Shown here: positions 52,984-62,984 of the stretch, one piece after another | Layout: each line of letters opens with the position of its first letter | How positions within the stretch are numbered: position 1 is the stretch's first letter | NCBI RefSeq assembly: GCF_964019755.1 | Contig: NZ_OZ026469.1 | Span: 620,001-684,000, forward strand | DNA: 64,000 bases | From: Spiroplasma endosymbiont of Polydrusus cervinus | GTDB lineage: Bacteria > Bacillota_I > Bacilli_A > Mycoplasmatales > Mycoplasmataceae | Direction of reading: 5' to 3' | Translations under genes and position numbers: made by a program | Notes under the pieces: generated by a model | Told to the model about the DNA's origin: nothing | The model's input: the letters and a program-made list of their open reading frames with translations, nothing else | Databases searched by the model: none

Positions 52984-53040
52984 AATTTCTTTTCCCTCCT
53001 AAATAAAATATTACATTAATATTATAAACTTTTTATTTAA

Positions 53041-53159
53041 AAAAATACGGTAAAACAAAGAAATTTATTAATATTTGGATAATTTACCAAAATTTACCAA
53101 AAAAAGATAAAAAATAATAATTTTTAATCGTCTTATCACCTTTTTATAAATCCCGTGTT
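53041..53159. other. Intergenic promoter region
   Basis: AT-rich spacer between the divergent fba and candidate RNA. It contains a doubled AATTTACCAAAA and TATAAA boxes near 53145-53166. No ORF. Confidence 0.4.
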
Positions 53160-53312
53160 ATAAATAACATACTATATGGCAATATATAGTAAACAAACAG
53201 AGCTTATCATTACCTGATGGATGGGCCTCCTAAAAGGTAATACCCAAAGATAGGTATCCGTTAGTAAATAGTTTTTTCTAAAGGGCATTCCTAATAAAGG
53301 AATGCCCTTTTT
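53160..53312 (+). ncRNA. Candidate small RNA with its own terminator
   Basis: No ORF. Hairpins: TACTATAT-GGCA-ATATATAGTA, then TTACCT ... AGGTAA enclosing GATGGATGGGCCTCC, then ATACC ... GGTAT, then a strong terminator. A single-stranded AAACAAACAGAGC lies between the first two. GC content is raised over the flanks. 'ACAGAG...GATGGGCC' recalls the U6-like MCS4 RNA described in Mycoplasma capricolum, but I have only memory for that. 6S RNA or a riboswitch without gene are alternatives. Confidence 0.45.
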
Positions 53313-53314
53313 TA
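53280..53314 (+). terminator. Strong intrinsic terminator
   Basis: AAAGGGCATTCC and GGAATGCCCTTT form a 12-bp stem around TAATAAA, followed by T6. IS copy G starts right after. Confidence 0.85.
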
Positions 53315-53352
53315 TAGACTGCACCCTGTTTAGTAAGTATTAATAAAAAGGT

Positions 53353-54237
53353 TTACAAACTTTCATTTATTATATATTTTTCTTTTTGGTTTGAATATCA
53401 TTTATTTCATTTTTTAACATCATTAATATATTCATTATGAGATTTATAATTTTTATTATGGATTGTTCCTTTTTTAAGTAATGAATGAAAACTTTCAATA
53501 ATAATGTTGTCTGCACAATGATAATTTTTACCCATTGAAATTATAATTTTGTTATCTAAACATTTACTATTGTAATCTTTAGATGTATATTGATATCCGT
53601 GATCTGAATGAATTATTATTTTATTTAAATCTTTTTTTATTTTTTTTATTTTATTAATTGCATCATTTAAATTATCAATTACAAGTTTGTTATTATTAAA
53701 TTTTGATCATTTTACATCAATAATTTCTTTAGTATATCCATCAAGTATTGTTGATTGATAATGTTTTTTACCATTTCAAATTAAATAAGTTACATCAGTA
53801 AATAAAATTGAAAATCTTTCTTTAATATCATTAAAATTACGATTTACTAAATCAGGATATTTAATTATATTTTTATTTCTATTTTGTTTTATTAATATTT
53901 TTCTACGCATACGCTTTACATATTCAGCTTGAATATTATTTTCTTTCATAATTCGCAATACTTTCTTAGCATTATAAACAATGCCATAATCTTCTTTTAA
54001 ATATTTGGTAATTCGACGATAACCAAATTGTTTTAAATTTTCTTCATAGACTTTTACAATATTTTTTAATGATTCGCTATCCTTACCATTACTTGAATAA
54101 TTTTTATATTTATCTCAATAACTACGCTTTAAATCTGTTATATCAAGTAATAAATTTAGTGGATATTTATTAATGTTTTCTTTGATAAAAGATACAATTT
54201 TTCTTTTATTTAATTGTAAAAGTCATGAAGCTTTTTT
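53353..54237 (-). CDS. IS3-family transposase OrfB (copy G)
   Basis: Open frame with the full DDE triad (LFTDVTYL, IIHSDHGYQY, IESFHSLL). Needs OrfA from another copy. Confidence 0.8.
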
Positions 54238-54249
54238 AGTAATTCATAC

Positions 54250-54474
54250 CTAACTTTGTAATAGTTTAAATCTCTTTTTTTCAAATGATTCTTTTGGACC
54301 TTTATTGGTGTTTAAAATTCCTTTCTTAAAATTTTCATACCATGAAGCAACAGTTTTTTTATTAATTTGATATTTTTTTGCAATAAAACTTATACTATTA
54401 TTTTTAACCTCTTGTACTATTATTTTTCGAAAATATGCTGTATATTTATTAAATTTTTGTCCTTTTCTTGCCAT
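54250..54474 (-). pseudogene. IS3-family transposase OrfA (copy G), frameshifted
   Basis: As in copy D: an extra base in the A run after KESFEK leads to KRFKLLQS and an early stop. The shared indel suggests copies D and G derive from each other. Confidence 0.85.
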
Positions 54475-54544
54475 ATAAAAATGCACCTCCTTTAAAGTTT
54501 AGCAAATACTTTTTTTCTTTACTTACTCTTTTGGGTGCAGTCTA

Positions 54545-54594
54545 GTCTAAAGCAAAGACTTTTTTTCTTTACTTACTTTTTTAGGTGCAGTCTA
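54545..54594 (-). repeat. Stray left-end stub of the 1.23-kb IS
   Basis: GTCTAAAGCAAAGAC to TAGGTGCAGTCTA. It abuts copy G on one side and the mutM stop on the other. Confidence 0.78.
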
Positions 54595-55428
54595 TTATTT
54601 TAATTTTTGACAATAATTACAAAAATAAGTTCCTCTTCCATTCACAAAAATTTTGTCAATTTGTTGATGACAATTAACACATTCCATTTTATTTCGACCA
54701 TAAACTTTTAAGTGTTGTAAAAATTTACCATTAACCCCTGGTTCGGGATGATAAGTTGCAACTGTTGTTCCACCTTCATTAATTGCTTTTTGCAGGACGA
54801 GTTTTGTATTATCAATAATATTTTGATAATCTTGATCTTCTAAATTTTTGGTCTTTTCTCCCGGATGAATTTTGGAAGCAAATAGAATTTCATTTGCATA
54901 AATGTTACCGATTCCAACAATAACATTTTGTTCCAATAATGTCGTTTTAATTGGTTGGCCTTTATTTTGTCAAGCATTCTTTAAGTATGAAACTGTCACT
55001 TTTTCCTCAAATGGTTCATATCCTAATTTATTTAACGGTGCTTGTTGTAAATAATCCTTTTTGCTATATAAATGCATTGTTCCAAATTTTCTTGTATCAT
55101 GATAACGCAATTGAAAGTCCTTATCAAGCTCAAATAAAATCATAATATGTTGTCATTCCCCTGGTTCATCTTTTGTGGTGAAATAGTATTTCCCTTCCAT
55201 TCGTAAATGACTAATTAAAACATAATCATCTAAAATAAAAAGCAAATGTTTCCCCATTCGATCAATTCAATTAATTTTTTGTTGAATAATTTCCTTAGTG
55301 AACTCTTTCGGATCAAGAGGATATTTTATTATTTTATTTCAAAAAATTTGGCAATCCGTAATTGTCTTACCAACGACATGTTTTGTTAAAGTACGGCGGA
55401 CTGTCTCAATTTCTGGTAATTCTGGCAT
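54595..55428 (-). CDS. mutM: Formamidopyrimidine-DNA glycosylase (Fpg/MutM)
   Basis: Removes oxidised guanine from DNA. Predicted 277 residues. MPELPEIETVRRTL with catalytic Pro2 and Glu3, a Lys in RMGKHLLFIL, HLRMEGKYYF, NIYANEILFASKIHP and the zinc finger CVNCHQQ ... CNYCQ. TGA-coded Trp near 55157, 55266 and others. The stop codon directly follows the IS stub, so insertion spared the gene by at most a few bases. Confidence 0.96.
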
Positions 55429-55698
55429 ACTGTTTCTTCTTTCCTAATTAATAATTTAATTTTATTTTTATATCTAATGTAAATTGTAAATGCAAGTGCA
55501 AGAAATCTTTCAATTAAATAATAACATAAAAAATAATTAAAAGGCGCTGTATAGATACAAACGGCAAATTTAATATTTTTTGTGATTATTGTTTTTTATT
55601 TTTAATTTGTTATAATTTTATTAACTTTTTATGATTTAGTTTTACAGTATACAAATTAACTCAGAAAGGAATTGATTTGTTGCACTTCATATTACAGT
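55429..55698. other. Spacer with repeat remnants
   Basis: Contains ATGTAAATTGTAAATGC (a left-end-like scrap at 55479), a stub of the dispersed repeat (55551-55570), an IS30-type right end (55571-55653), and no ORF. Confidence 0.55.
55571..55653. repeat. IS30-type right end
   Basis: TAATATTTTTTGTGATTATT to GTTTTACAGTATACA matches the terminal ~83 bp of the IS30-type element. Confidence 0.75.
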
Positions 55699-56547
55699 TT
55701 ACAATATTAGAATATTCATTAATAAATCATTTAAACATTGAATAATTTGAACTAATGGGACAACTTTATTTCGATATTCGGTTGTTTTAGCGGTAATTTC
55801 AATGCGTTTTTCTGGTGTTAATCCGATGACAAAATCATGATAAGCTTGTACCTCTTCAATAATTTTTTCTTTATTAAATTCTGGTAACTTGATTTTTCCT
55901 TCATTATAATCTTTTTCAATTTGATTAATATTTTCTAATTGCGCTTTTAATTTTTCATCTTTTTTTTCAACCGAAAAATCAGTTAAGATAATATCTCGTT
56001 GTAAAAATAAACCTAATTGATTTACTAAATTTCAAATTTCTAACGCATCATTAGTGTTATTAATATCTGTGATACATTTATCAAGAGCTGCATCAAGACC
56101 TTTAATTTCATCATCATAAATTTTTGTTAATTCCCCAACTTCAACTTTCATCATATTGACAAAAAGTTTATTTAAATCAACGGAACTAGCTTCTTTTGCA
56201 CTAGTCATAAAATCATTTAAAAACCGTGGTAATGGAATAATCGCATTAAATAACTTGCTTACTTCAATTAAAGTAGTAACTTTTTTCTGATCAATTTCCT
56301 CGGGTTTTTTATCTTGAAAATATTCTGTTCTAATATCGTCAAATAATGGCTTTATTTTGGTTTTAACAAAATTAAATAAATCCTCAAAATTAGTTTTAAA
56401 CTTTGCCCCCGCTAAAAAAGCTTCTATTTTTGGATTTTTTTCGGCCGTGTCTTTTTCATAGTCTGTTTCAAAAAGATTAATATATTTTGTTAAATAATTC
56501 ATCATCCCTTTTTCAACATCTGCTCAGAAATTATTCTGTTCTGTCAT
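55699..56547 (-). CDS. Conserved-looking helical protein, unknown function
   Basis: Predicted 282 residues from ATG 56547 (AGAGGGATCAAAT upstream). Mostly alpha-helical and acidic, no membrane segment: YLTKYINLFETDYEKD, KLFNAIIPLPRFLNDFM, LGLFLQRDIILTDF. The Trp codons are TGA. No family recognised. The frame upstream is open and joins ybeY without a stop, so a fused product of 458 residues is also possible. Confidence 0.72.
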
Positions 56548-57075
56548 ATTTGATCCCTCTATTCTTCTAATAATAATTCGATGGCATATTTCAATTTTAT
56601 AGTATACAGGAATTCGTTTAATTTGTAAATCATTTAATACTTTTCATTGTAAATTAAACATTTTTTCTTCATCAGGTGGTGTCTGATGATTATAACCTAA
56701 AATATGCAACATTCCATGGGTAAATAAAAAAGCAAATTCACGCCGAGGAGAATGGTTATATTCCGCAGCTTGCGCAAGTGCTTTTTCATAACAAATGAAA
56801 ATATCCCCTAAACTACGTAATCCTGTTAATTTAAATAAATCAACCTTATTCTCCTCTTCTAAGGCAAAGGTAATAACATCAGCAACATAATCTTTTTGCC
56901 GATATTGCCGATTAAGTTCCAGTTGCTTTTGCTCATCAACAATAATTAATGATAATTCTAATGGTTCAGTTATTGCTAATGTTGTTTTAATTTTCTGAAA
57001 AATGGCATTAAAATCATCTTGATATGGTTTAATATCAAAATTTGTCTCATTGTAAATTACAAAATCATCATTCAT
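56548..57075 (-). CDS. ybeY: Endoribonuclease YbeY, stop codon lost
   Basis: Zinc RNase for 16S rRNA 3' maturation. The first ~143 residues are complete: DYVADVITFALEEE, SLGDIFICYEKA, and zinc site FAFLFTHGMLHILGYNH. After MFNLQWKVLNDLQIKR, where YbeY usually ends, the frame continues through an IS30-type terminal scrap (IPVYYKIEI) and runs in frame into the next gene at 56547. Start ATG 57075 with GGTGAGG; a GTG at 57186 is possible but not needed. Confidence 0.9.
56593..56608. repeat. IS30-type right-end scar in ybeY 3' end
   Basis: AATTTTATAGTATACA matches the outermost bases of the IS30-type right end (compare TTTTATAGTATACA at 45101-45114). It sits exactly where the ybeY stop should be. 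Confidence 0.55.
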
Positions 57076-57207
57076 TTCCTCACCGGAGCCTTCTATTTTT
57101 TTATTATAACAAATTAAATCATTATCTTCAGTAAATAATCTAATGTTGTTTGTTCCCCAAATTCTATTTTGGCTAGTAAATATCACACATTAATCATAAA
57201 TTGCTGT

Positions 57208-57363
57208 TTATTGAAAAATAACATAATAATCATTTTCTCATTTAACCTGAGTTATCATCACATGTCATTGGTTTTTGATAAAATATCTTGTTGTTACTTG
57301 TTGGTGAACTTGTATGACACTGGTTGCTTGGTGCGGAACAAAAAGATAGTTTAATTCATCCAT
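57208..57363 (-). CDS. Small protein, unknown function
   Basis: Predicted 51 residues: MDELNYLFVPHQATSVIQVH and ending ENDYYVIFQ, with two TGA-coded Trp. No clear ribosome site and no recognised family. It may be the end of a former larger gene. It precedes ybeY by about 130 bp. Confidence 0.4.
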
Positions 57364-57430
57364 ATTATTTTTACACTTAAGATAGTTTATTGGAAATTAT
57401 TTGTTTTTAAAATTAGAATCTCTTAATTAA

Positions 57431-57462
57431 AAAAAATAACTCATTGCAATGAGTTATTTTTT
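57431..57462. terminator. Bidirectional terminator after rpmG
   Basis: AATAACTCATTGCAATGAGTTATT, a perfect palindrome flanked by A and T runs, overlapping the rpmG stop. Confidence 0.8.
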
Positions 57463-57603
57463 TTCTTTATGTAAAGTGTGTTGATTACATTTTGAACAAT
57501 ATTTGTTAACTTCTAATTTTTCTTGTTGTTTCTTTTTATCACGTTTTGAAATGTAGTTTTCTTCCTTGCATTTTTCACAACGTAAAATTATTCCTTCACG
57601 CAT
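57454..57603 (-). CDS. rpmG: 50S ribosomal protein L33
   Basis: Predicted 49 residues. [19 protein letters not shown] and [16 protein letters not shown] give the Cys-x-x-Cys pairs of the zinc-binding L33 form. Very basic. No neighbouring ribosomal or secE gene. Confidence 0.92.
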   Translation of the reverse strand: MREGIILRCEKCKEENYISKRDKKKQQEKLEVNKYCSKCNQHTLHKEKK

Positions 57604-57639
57604 TTGCTTATTCCTCTTTTCTGATTAAACATTCTTTTT

Positions 57640-58341
57640 TCGAATTTTTACAACAAATACATCATAACAAAATAATTTACTTTTGCCAATTATTTTTTCG
57701 GTCCTTTCCCCATTTTTTAATTATCTCAGCGGAAAATCCGGATATCAAGGAGGATTTATAATTTACAAACCCCAAGTTAATGTTGTTGCTTATGGGATGG
57801 GAAAAGGAAAGACTGAACGAACATATAATACTTTAAATTATATTTTAGATAATGATAAAGGTTCAATTGTTGTTGATGCCGATGGGATTAATGTATTAGA
57901 TAAGTTGTGTGCACGTACTATTTTAATCCCGCATGCGTTAGAATTATCGCGTTTAATTAATAAAAGTGTTCCATAAATTTTAAGTAATCGGATTAATATT
58001 ATGAAAGGATTTGCTAATAAATATAAAATTATTGTTGTTTTAAAAGGATACCAGTCAATTATTACCAATGGAAATCTTGTTTATGTTAAATGGGTACAGG
58101 TAACCCTTATATGGCAGTAGCGGGAATGGGGGATACTTTAACTGGTTTAATTGCTAATTTAGTCGGCCAAGGTTATTAATTATTTGAATCAGCAATTATT
58201 GGAACTTATTTACACGGTTTAGCTGGGGATGAAATAGCCCAGTCATAAAAACCATTTTTACGAACTGATATTATTGACCAAATTGATTTTTTGTTAGCTG
58301 AACTAATTGGCAATGATGATAATCTGCAGTTAGAAAAATAG
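57640..58341 (+). pseudogene. nnrD: ADP/ATP-dependent NAD(P)H-hydrate dehydratase (NnrD) relic
   Basis: YjeF C-terminal kinase-like fold. Readable pieces: SGKSGYQGGFIIYKPQVNVV, MGKGKTERTYNTL, SIVVDADGINVLDKL, ILIPHALELSRLI, KGFANKYKIIVVLKGYQSII, then in another frame GNPYMAVAGMGDTLTGLIAN and ESAIIGTYLHGLAGDEIAQS. Several stops and shifts and a missing N-terminal region (including the A-Y-L-A motif) make it non-functional. Confidence 0.82.
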
Positions 58342-58375
58342 ATAATCGATATATTTTTTATTTTTTTAGATTTGA

Positions 58376-58381
58376 TATAAT
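58376..58381 (+). promoter_or_regulatory. -10 box of the FtsX-like gene
   Basis: TATAAT preceded by TTTGA, 29 bp before the ATG at 58410. No clear -35 hexamer. AAGGGTGGAG serves as ribosome site. Confidence 0.5.
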
Positions 58382-58409
58382 AGATTAACATAAAGGGTGG
58401 AGAAAAACG

Positions 58410-61400
58410 ATGCGCCAAATTTTAAAGAGTTATTTAAAATCATATTTTAAAAATTGGATTGAAGCGGGAGGTTTAATTCTTTTTATTATCATTATTATTG
58501 CCACAATTGCCGGGATTTTATCGGGCGCATTACAATATAAAATAAAATATAATGATTTAACTTATACTTCGGAAAAATGAGATTACGCTTTAAGAGGCAG
58601 GGCAAAAGATTATAAAAATAATTTTTTGAAAGATTATTATTTAAATAATAAATTTGTTAACAAAAATCAACAAGTAATTAATGTTACAGGGACCCCCCAA
58701 GCAATTTTAGCGAAAAATAGTGGTTGATGAAGAACCGTTCAAGCTGTTTGTAAGACTCTCCCAAGTATTGAAATGCAAAAAATTTGTCGAACACAACAAA
58801 TTATTATTAAATTAGACAAAATCGGAACGAGTCGAGGAATTAATCAACAGATTGATGGTATTAATCCAATTGCGTGATGGTATCTTAAACAATATAATTA
58901 TAATCGGAGTAAGGAACTTACAACGCGCTTATTAAGCCAACAACCTGCGGCTGCTTATAGTGGTGCTGGTTTTTTTGAAACAATCTCGTTTAAACAAGAA
59001 ACTGGTGAAAATTATACTTTCAATATTACCCCAGCCGTTGTTAAAAATTTAGAAAAGACCGGAAATGTTAATTTTAATCAATTGAAATTATACCAGGGGC
59101 GGTTACCACTTGCAGTAGATGAAACAGTTGTTAGTAGTTTATTTGCGAAACAAAATCATTTCCAAATTGGCGATATTTTACCAGTTATTCCCCAACAACC
59201 AAAATTTGATTTAAAAATAGTTGGTATTGGGAATAATTTAGATAATTTTGTTAAGCGTACAAATTTAAAAGTAACTAATAATAATGATATTCGAAAATAT
59301 GGTGTTTTATTTACAACTGCAGAGTTTCAAGCCAGAATTCAAGATGCTAATGTTAGAGGGGAATTAGGAACAATTAAATTGAACCACACCCAAAAAAGTT
59401 TAATTAAATTAAATCATCCTAATGCAACTTTAACTTTAAAAGAAAACTTAGGGCAAGCATATATTAATCCGACTGCTACTTTAGTTCCATATGAAGATAA
59501 TTATATTGCTTTGCAAACGCAAAATATTAACATTCAAATTATTTTATATAGTTCAATTGGGGCTGTTCTCTTATTTTTAGAGTTTCTTTTTATTAATTAT
59601 ACGATGAAAAAAGAAATGAATAAAACGCGTCGTCAAATTGGTATTTTTAAAGCCTTTGGTTATCAATCGGGGGAATTATCGTGAATTTTTTCCACCAAGT
59701 TTTTTATGACCATGCTTTTTGGGATTGTGATCGGATATTGCTTTAGTATTCCAATTCAGTTATATGTTAATACCTTATATACAACAGGTTTATTAATTCC
59801 ATTTAAATTAATTTATGTCTCGTGATGATTTATGTTTATTTTATTTTTTGTTATTCCAATCTTTTTTACAGCGTTATTCTTTTTATTCACCATTAGTTAT
59901 TTAAAAAAACCAAGTTTAGTTTTAATTAATGTTGGTGGAAAAGTTCATTTTTATGCTTTAATGATTGGAATTAAAAAGATTTTTAGTAAATCAGGATTCT
60001 TGTTTCGGATTCAATTAGCTTTTTTCTTAAAAGAGTTTTGAAAATGAATGATTGTAATGTTTATTTTCTTTGTTTCTTACTTAATGTTTATTATTCAATT
60101 TAATGCATCGGATATTTTTAGTGATATTGTTCAAGCATTTAGTAATGTTTATCAAAAAGATGTTGACCATCGCTTTCAATTTCCTAATACATTAACAATG
60201 GCCACAAGTTATAAAAATCCTAGCGGGGAAGATAAATTACAATTAATCAATACTAATCATTTTCGGGTCTTACCAACTAGTGATGTTGAACAAACACAAG
60301 TTGTTTCATTAACTAAATTTAACGAATTAGCAACTGCGATTCATCATGAACCAGCAAATATTAAATTATGAGAAGAACTTGCTGTTTATCAACCAATTTA
60401 TAAGTCAGTTTATTTAACTGATTTAATTCAAGTTTTCAAAGATTTAATAAATCTAAATCCTAGTAAGATAAAAATCCCCACTTGGGCAAAAAATATTCTT
60501 AATTTAAGTAGTTTGATTGACCAAACGAAAGTTAAAACGGTTGTTAGTTTTAATACCTTATATTATCATCCGCAAACAGAATTACCAATTCTTAATTTAT
60601 CAGTAACCCCTAGCAATCGGGAGACAGCAGTAATTAGTGATCTTAGTTTGTGGGGAATTGAACCGCAAACTTGAAGTAAGTTTTATCAAATTGAAGGTGT
60701 TGACCCCATGGTTATTAAGAATTTATTTGCGGCACCCTTAACGAGAACAAACATCCCGGCCATTATTTCAGAAAAAATAGCAAAGTTAAATAATTTAGGG
60801 ATTGGTGATTCGTTTGAACTTACGGTTAAAAATGCGGCAACTTCTTATAATTTAACAATTATTGTGCAAGAAATTAATAAAAATGATACCACACGGAGTA
60901 ATGTTTTTATTAATACCGCTAACATTCGGTTCCTGTTTTGTAACATTGAAGGAAAGCCAGTGGAAGATTTATATAATGGGGTAATTTCAAAAGAAAAAAT
61001 GATTTATGATAAGATTAACCCGAAAGATTTGTTAACCGGAAAACAAAATTATAAAATTACCTTACAAAATTTAACAATTAATATTTTTAATTATGATATT
61101 ACGGATAATTTAGAAAATATTTTTCTAACCTTAACTAGTGATGGCAGTGATATTGGTGTTTTTACTAGTCCAGATAATGCTGAATTAATTACCTTGCAAA
61201 AATTATTAGCAAACGCCGGACTGGGAATGCTAAATGATTCATTATTAATTTTACAAATGTTAAACGGGATTATTATTTTTATCATTTTAGCAGTTATTAC
61301 TTTGTCAGTGATTGATGAAGCTAGCCAAATTATTTTAACAATGTGAGCATTAGGATATAAACCATGCCAAGTAAACTTTATTGTTATTGGTAATTATGTG

Positions 61401-61625
61401 CTGGGGGTTTTATTTACTTTTGTTCTAGCTTATATTATCTCCTTATTAATTTGGCATTTTGCAATTAATATTATTTTACAGCAGTTTAAGTTTGTAATTA
61501 ATTTACCATTAAATTGACAAACACCCGTGAAAGTTGGTGTGATTATTAATCTTATTTTAGTGTTATCATGATTTTTATCAATGTATTTAGTAAAAAAACA
61601 AAAACTAAATGAATTAACGGAGTAA
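58410..61625 (+). CDS. Large FtsX/MacB-like membrane protein (ABC permease type)
   Basis: Predicted 1,071 residues. One N-terminal membrane helix (GGLILFIIIIIATIAGIL), a ~330-residue extracellular domain, three helices around residues 365-500 with KKEMNKTRRQIGIFKAFGY (the FtsX signature after the first helix), a second set with another ~350-residue domain, then three C-terminal helices with WALGYKPCQVNFIVIGNYVL. This is the duplicated FtsX layout of Mollicute ABC permeases; no ATPase gene is adjacent. Lipoprotein release or export is possible. Many TGA-coded Trp. Confidence 0.82.
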
Positions 61626-61654
61626 AATAGGTTATAATAAGGTTATAAAATTTT

Positions 61655-61895
61655 AAATTAAATCGTTGATTTAGGAATAGTAATTAATATGCTTATCGTC
61701 AGAGAAGAGGTTATGGATGGTGCAAATAACTGGTGAGATATTAAGGAATTTATCTGAGGAGAGCTGCTAATCCCAGCCGGATTATTGAATGTAAATGATT
61801 CGTTAAGAAGGAATTAAAACTAATTTATTAGTAAAAAGGATGGTACCGTAAGAAATTGCTCCTTGTTTATATTTTTTTAATATAGGCAAGGATTT
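61655..61895 (+). promoter_or_regulatory. T-box leader of pheS-pheT
   Basis: T-box core AAAAAGGATGGTACCGTAAG (61834-61853), followed by a CCTTG...CAAGGATTTTT terminator hairpin, 40 bp before pheS. Upstream GCTGCTAATCCCAGCCGG and AGAGAAGAGG look like stem I and AG-bulge parts. Uncharged tRNA-Phe is the expected signal. Confidence 0.85.
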
Positions 61896-61934
61896 TTCTA
61901 ACTTAATTAAAATTAAACAAGAAAGGATAAACTG

Positions 61935-62972
61935 ATGGAAAAGGAATTAAAATTATTATTTACGCAAGCAACTAAAAAAATTACTGCGGCAAAAACAGTG
62001 GCCGAGCTTAATGCACTTCAATTAGAATATTTAGGGAAAAAATCAGTGTTAAATGATTTATTAAAAAAATTGAAGGATTTAAGCCATGAAGAACGGTTAA
62101 TAGTTGGCCAAAAAGCAAATAAAATTAAGGCGGAATTAACTAATTTATGCCAAGATAAAAAAGTTGAATTGGAAGATGCATTGTTAATGACAGCCATTGA
62201 ACAAGAGAAAATTGATTTATCATTGTCAGAGTATAATTTAACGTTAGCAACAAAGCATCCATTAAATCAAGTTATTGATGAGATTTCACAATTATTTCAA
62301 GAATTAGGATATGATATTGTGTTTGGAACGGAAGTTGATGATGATGAATATAATTTTCAACGTTTAAATTTACCATTAGGACATCCCGCTCGTGATATGC
62401 AAGATACATTTTATTTAACAAAAAATACCTTATTACGAACACATTGTACCAATATGACAGCGCGCACAATTTCCCAAATGAAAAATAACAAAGAAATTAT
62501 TGCAATGATTTCAGCAGGAAATACTTATCGTCGCGATGATGATGACGCTACACATTCACATCAATTTATGCAAATTGATGGGTTTTTAATTGCCTCCAAC
62601 ATTACCTTTGCAAATTTAAAATGAACAATTCAATACTTTTGTCAAAGAATGTTTAGTGAAAAAACACAAACTCGGTTACGACCAAGTTTTTTCCCGTTTA
62701 CCGAACCATCAGTCGAAGTTGATGTAACATGTGTTAATTGTCAAGGCGAAGGTTGTTCAATTTGTAAACAAACGGGATGAATTGAAATTATGGGGGCCGG
62801 AATGATTAATCCGCTTATTTATAAAGCATGTGGTCAAGATCCAACCTTAACGGGGTTTGCCTTTGGGATTGGGATTGAACGGATTGCAATGTTAAAATAT
62901 GGAATTGATGATATTCGTCGTTTTTATACGAATGATGTTCGTTTTTTAGAACAATTTAAGAAATTTGATTAG
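61935..62972 (+). CDS. pheS: Phenylalanyl-tRNA synthetase alpha subunit
   Basis: Catalytic subunit. Predicted 345 residues, normal. N-terminal coiled coil (1-85), then class II motifs: [60 protein letters not shown] and [19 protein letters not shown]. Cys-rich [17 protein letters not shown] is usual here. Two TGA-coded Trp. AAGAAAGGATAAA precedes the ATG. pheT follows by 12 bp. Confidence 0.97.
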
Positions 62973-62984
62973 GATGTGTTAAAG

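Larger units (their letters stand above)
53315..54544 (-). mobile_element. IS3-family insertion sequence, copy G
   Basis: 1,230 bp with both ends, the only copy not inside IS30-type sequence. orfA has one extra A, orfB is open. Inserted between a terminator and mutM. Confidence 0.9.

Noticed and set aside
57168-57354. Several other-strand frames opposite ftsZ, ybeY, ileS and lipoprotein genes
   Set aside because: They are shadows of well-supported genes, lack ribosome sites, and break under table 4 codon use.
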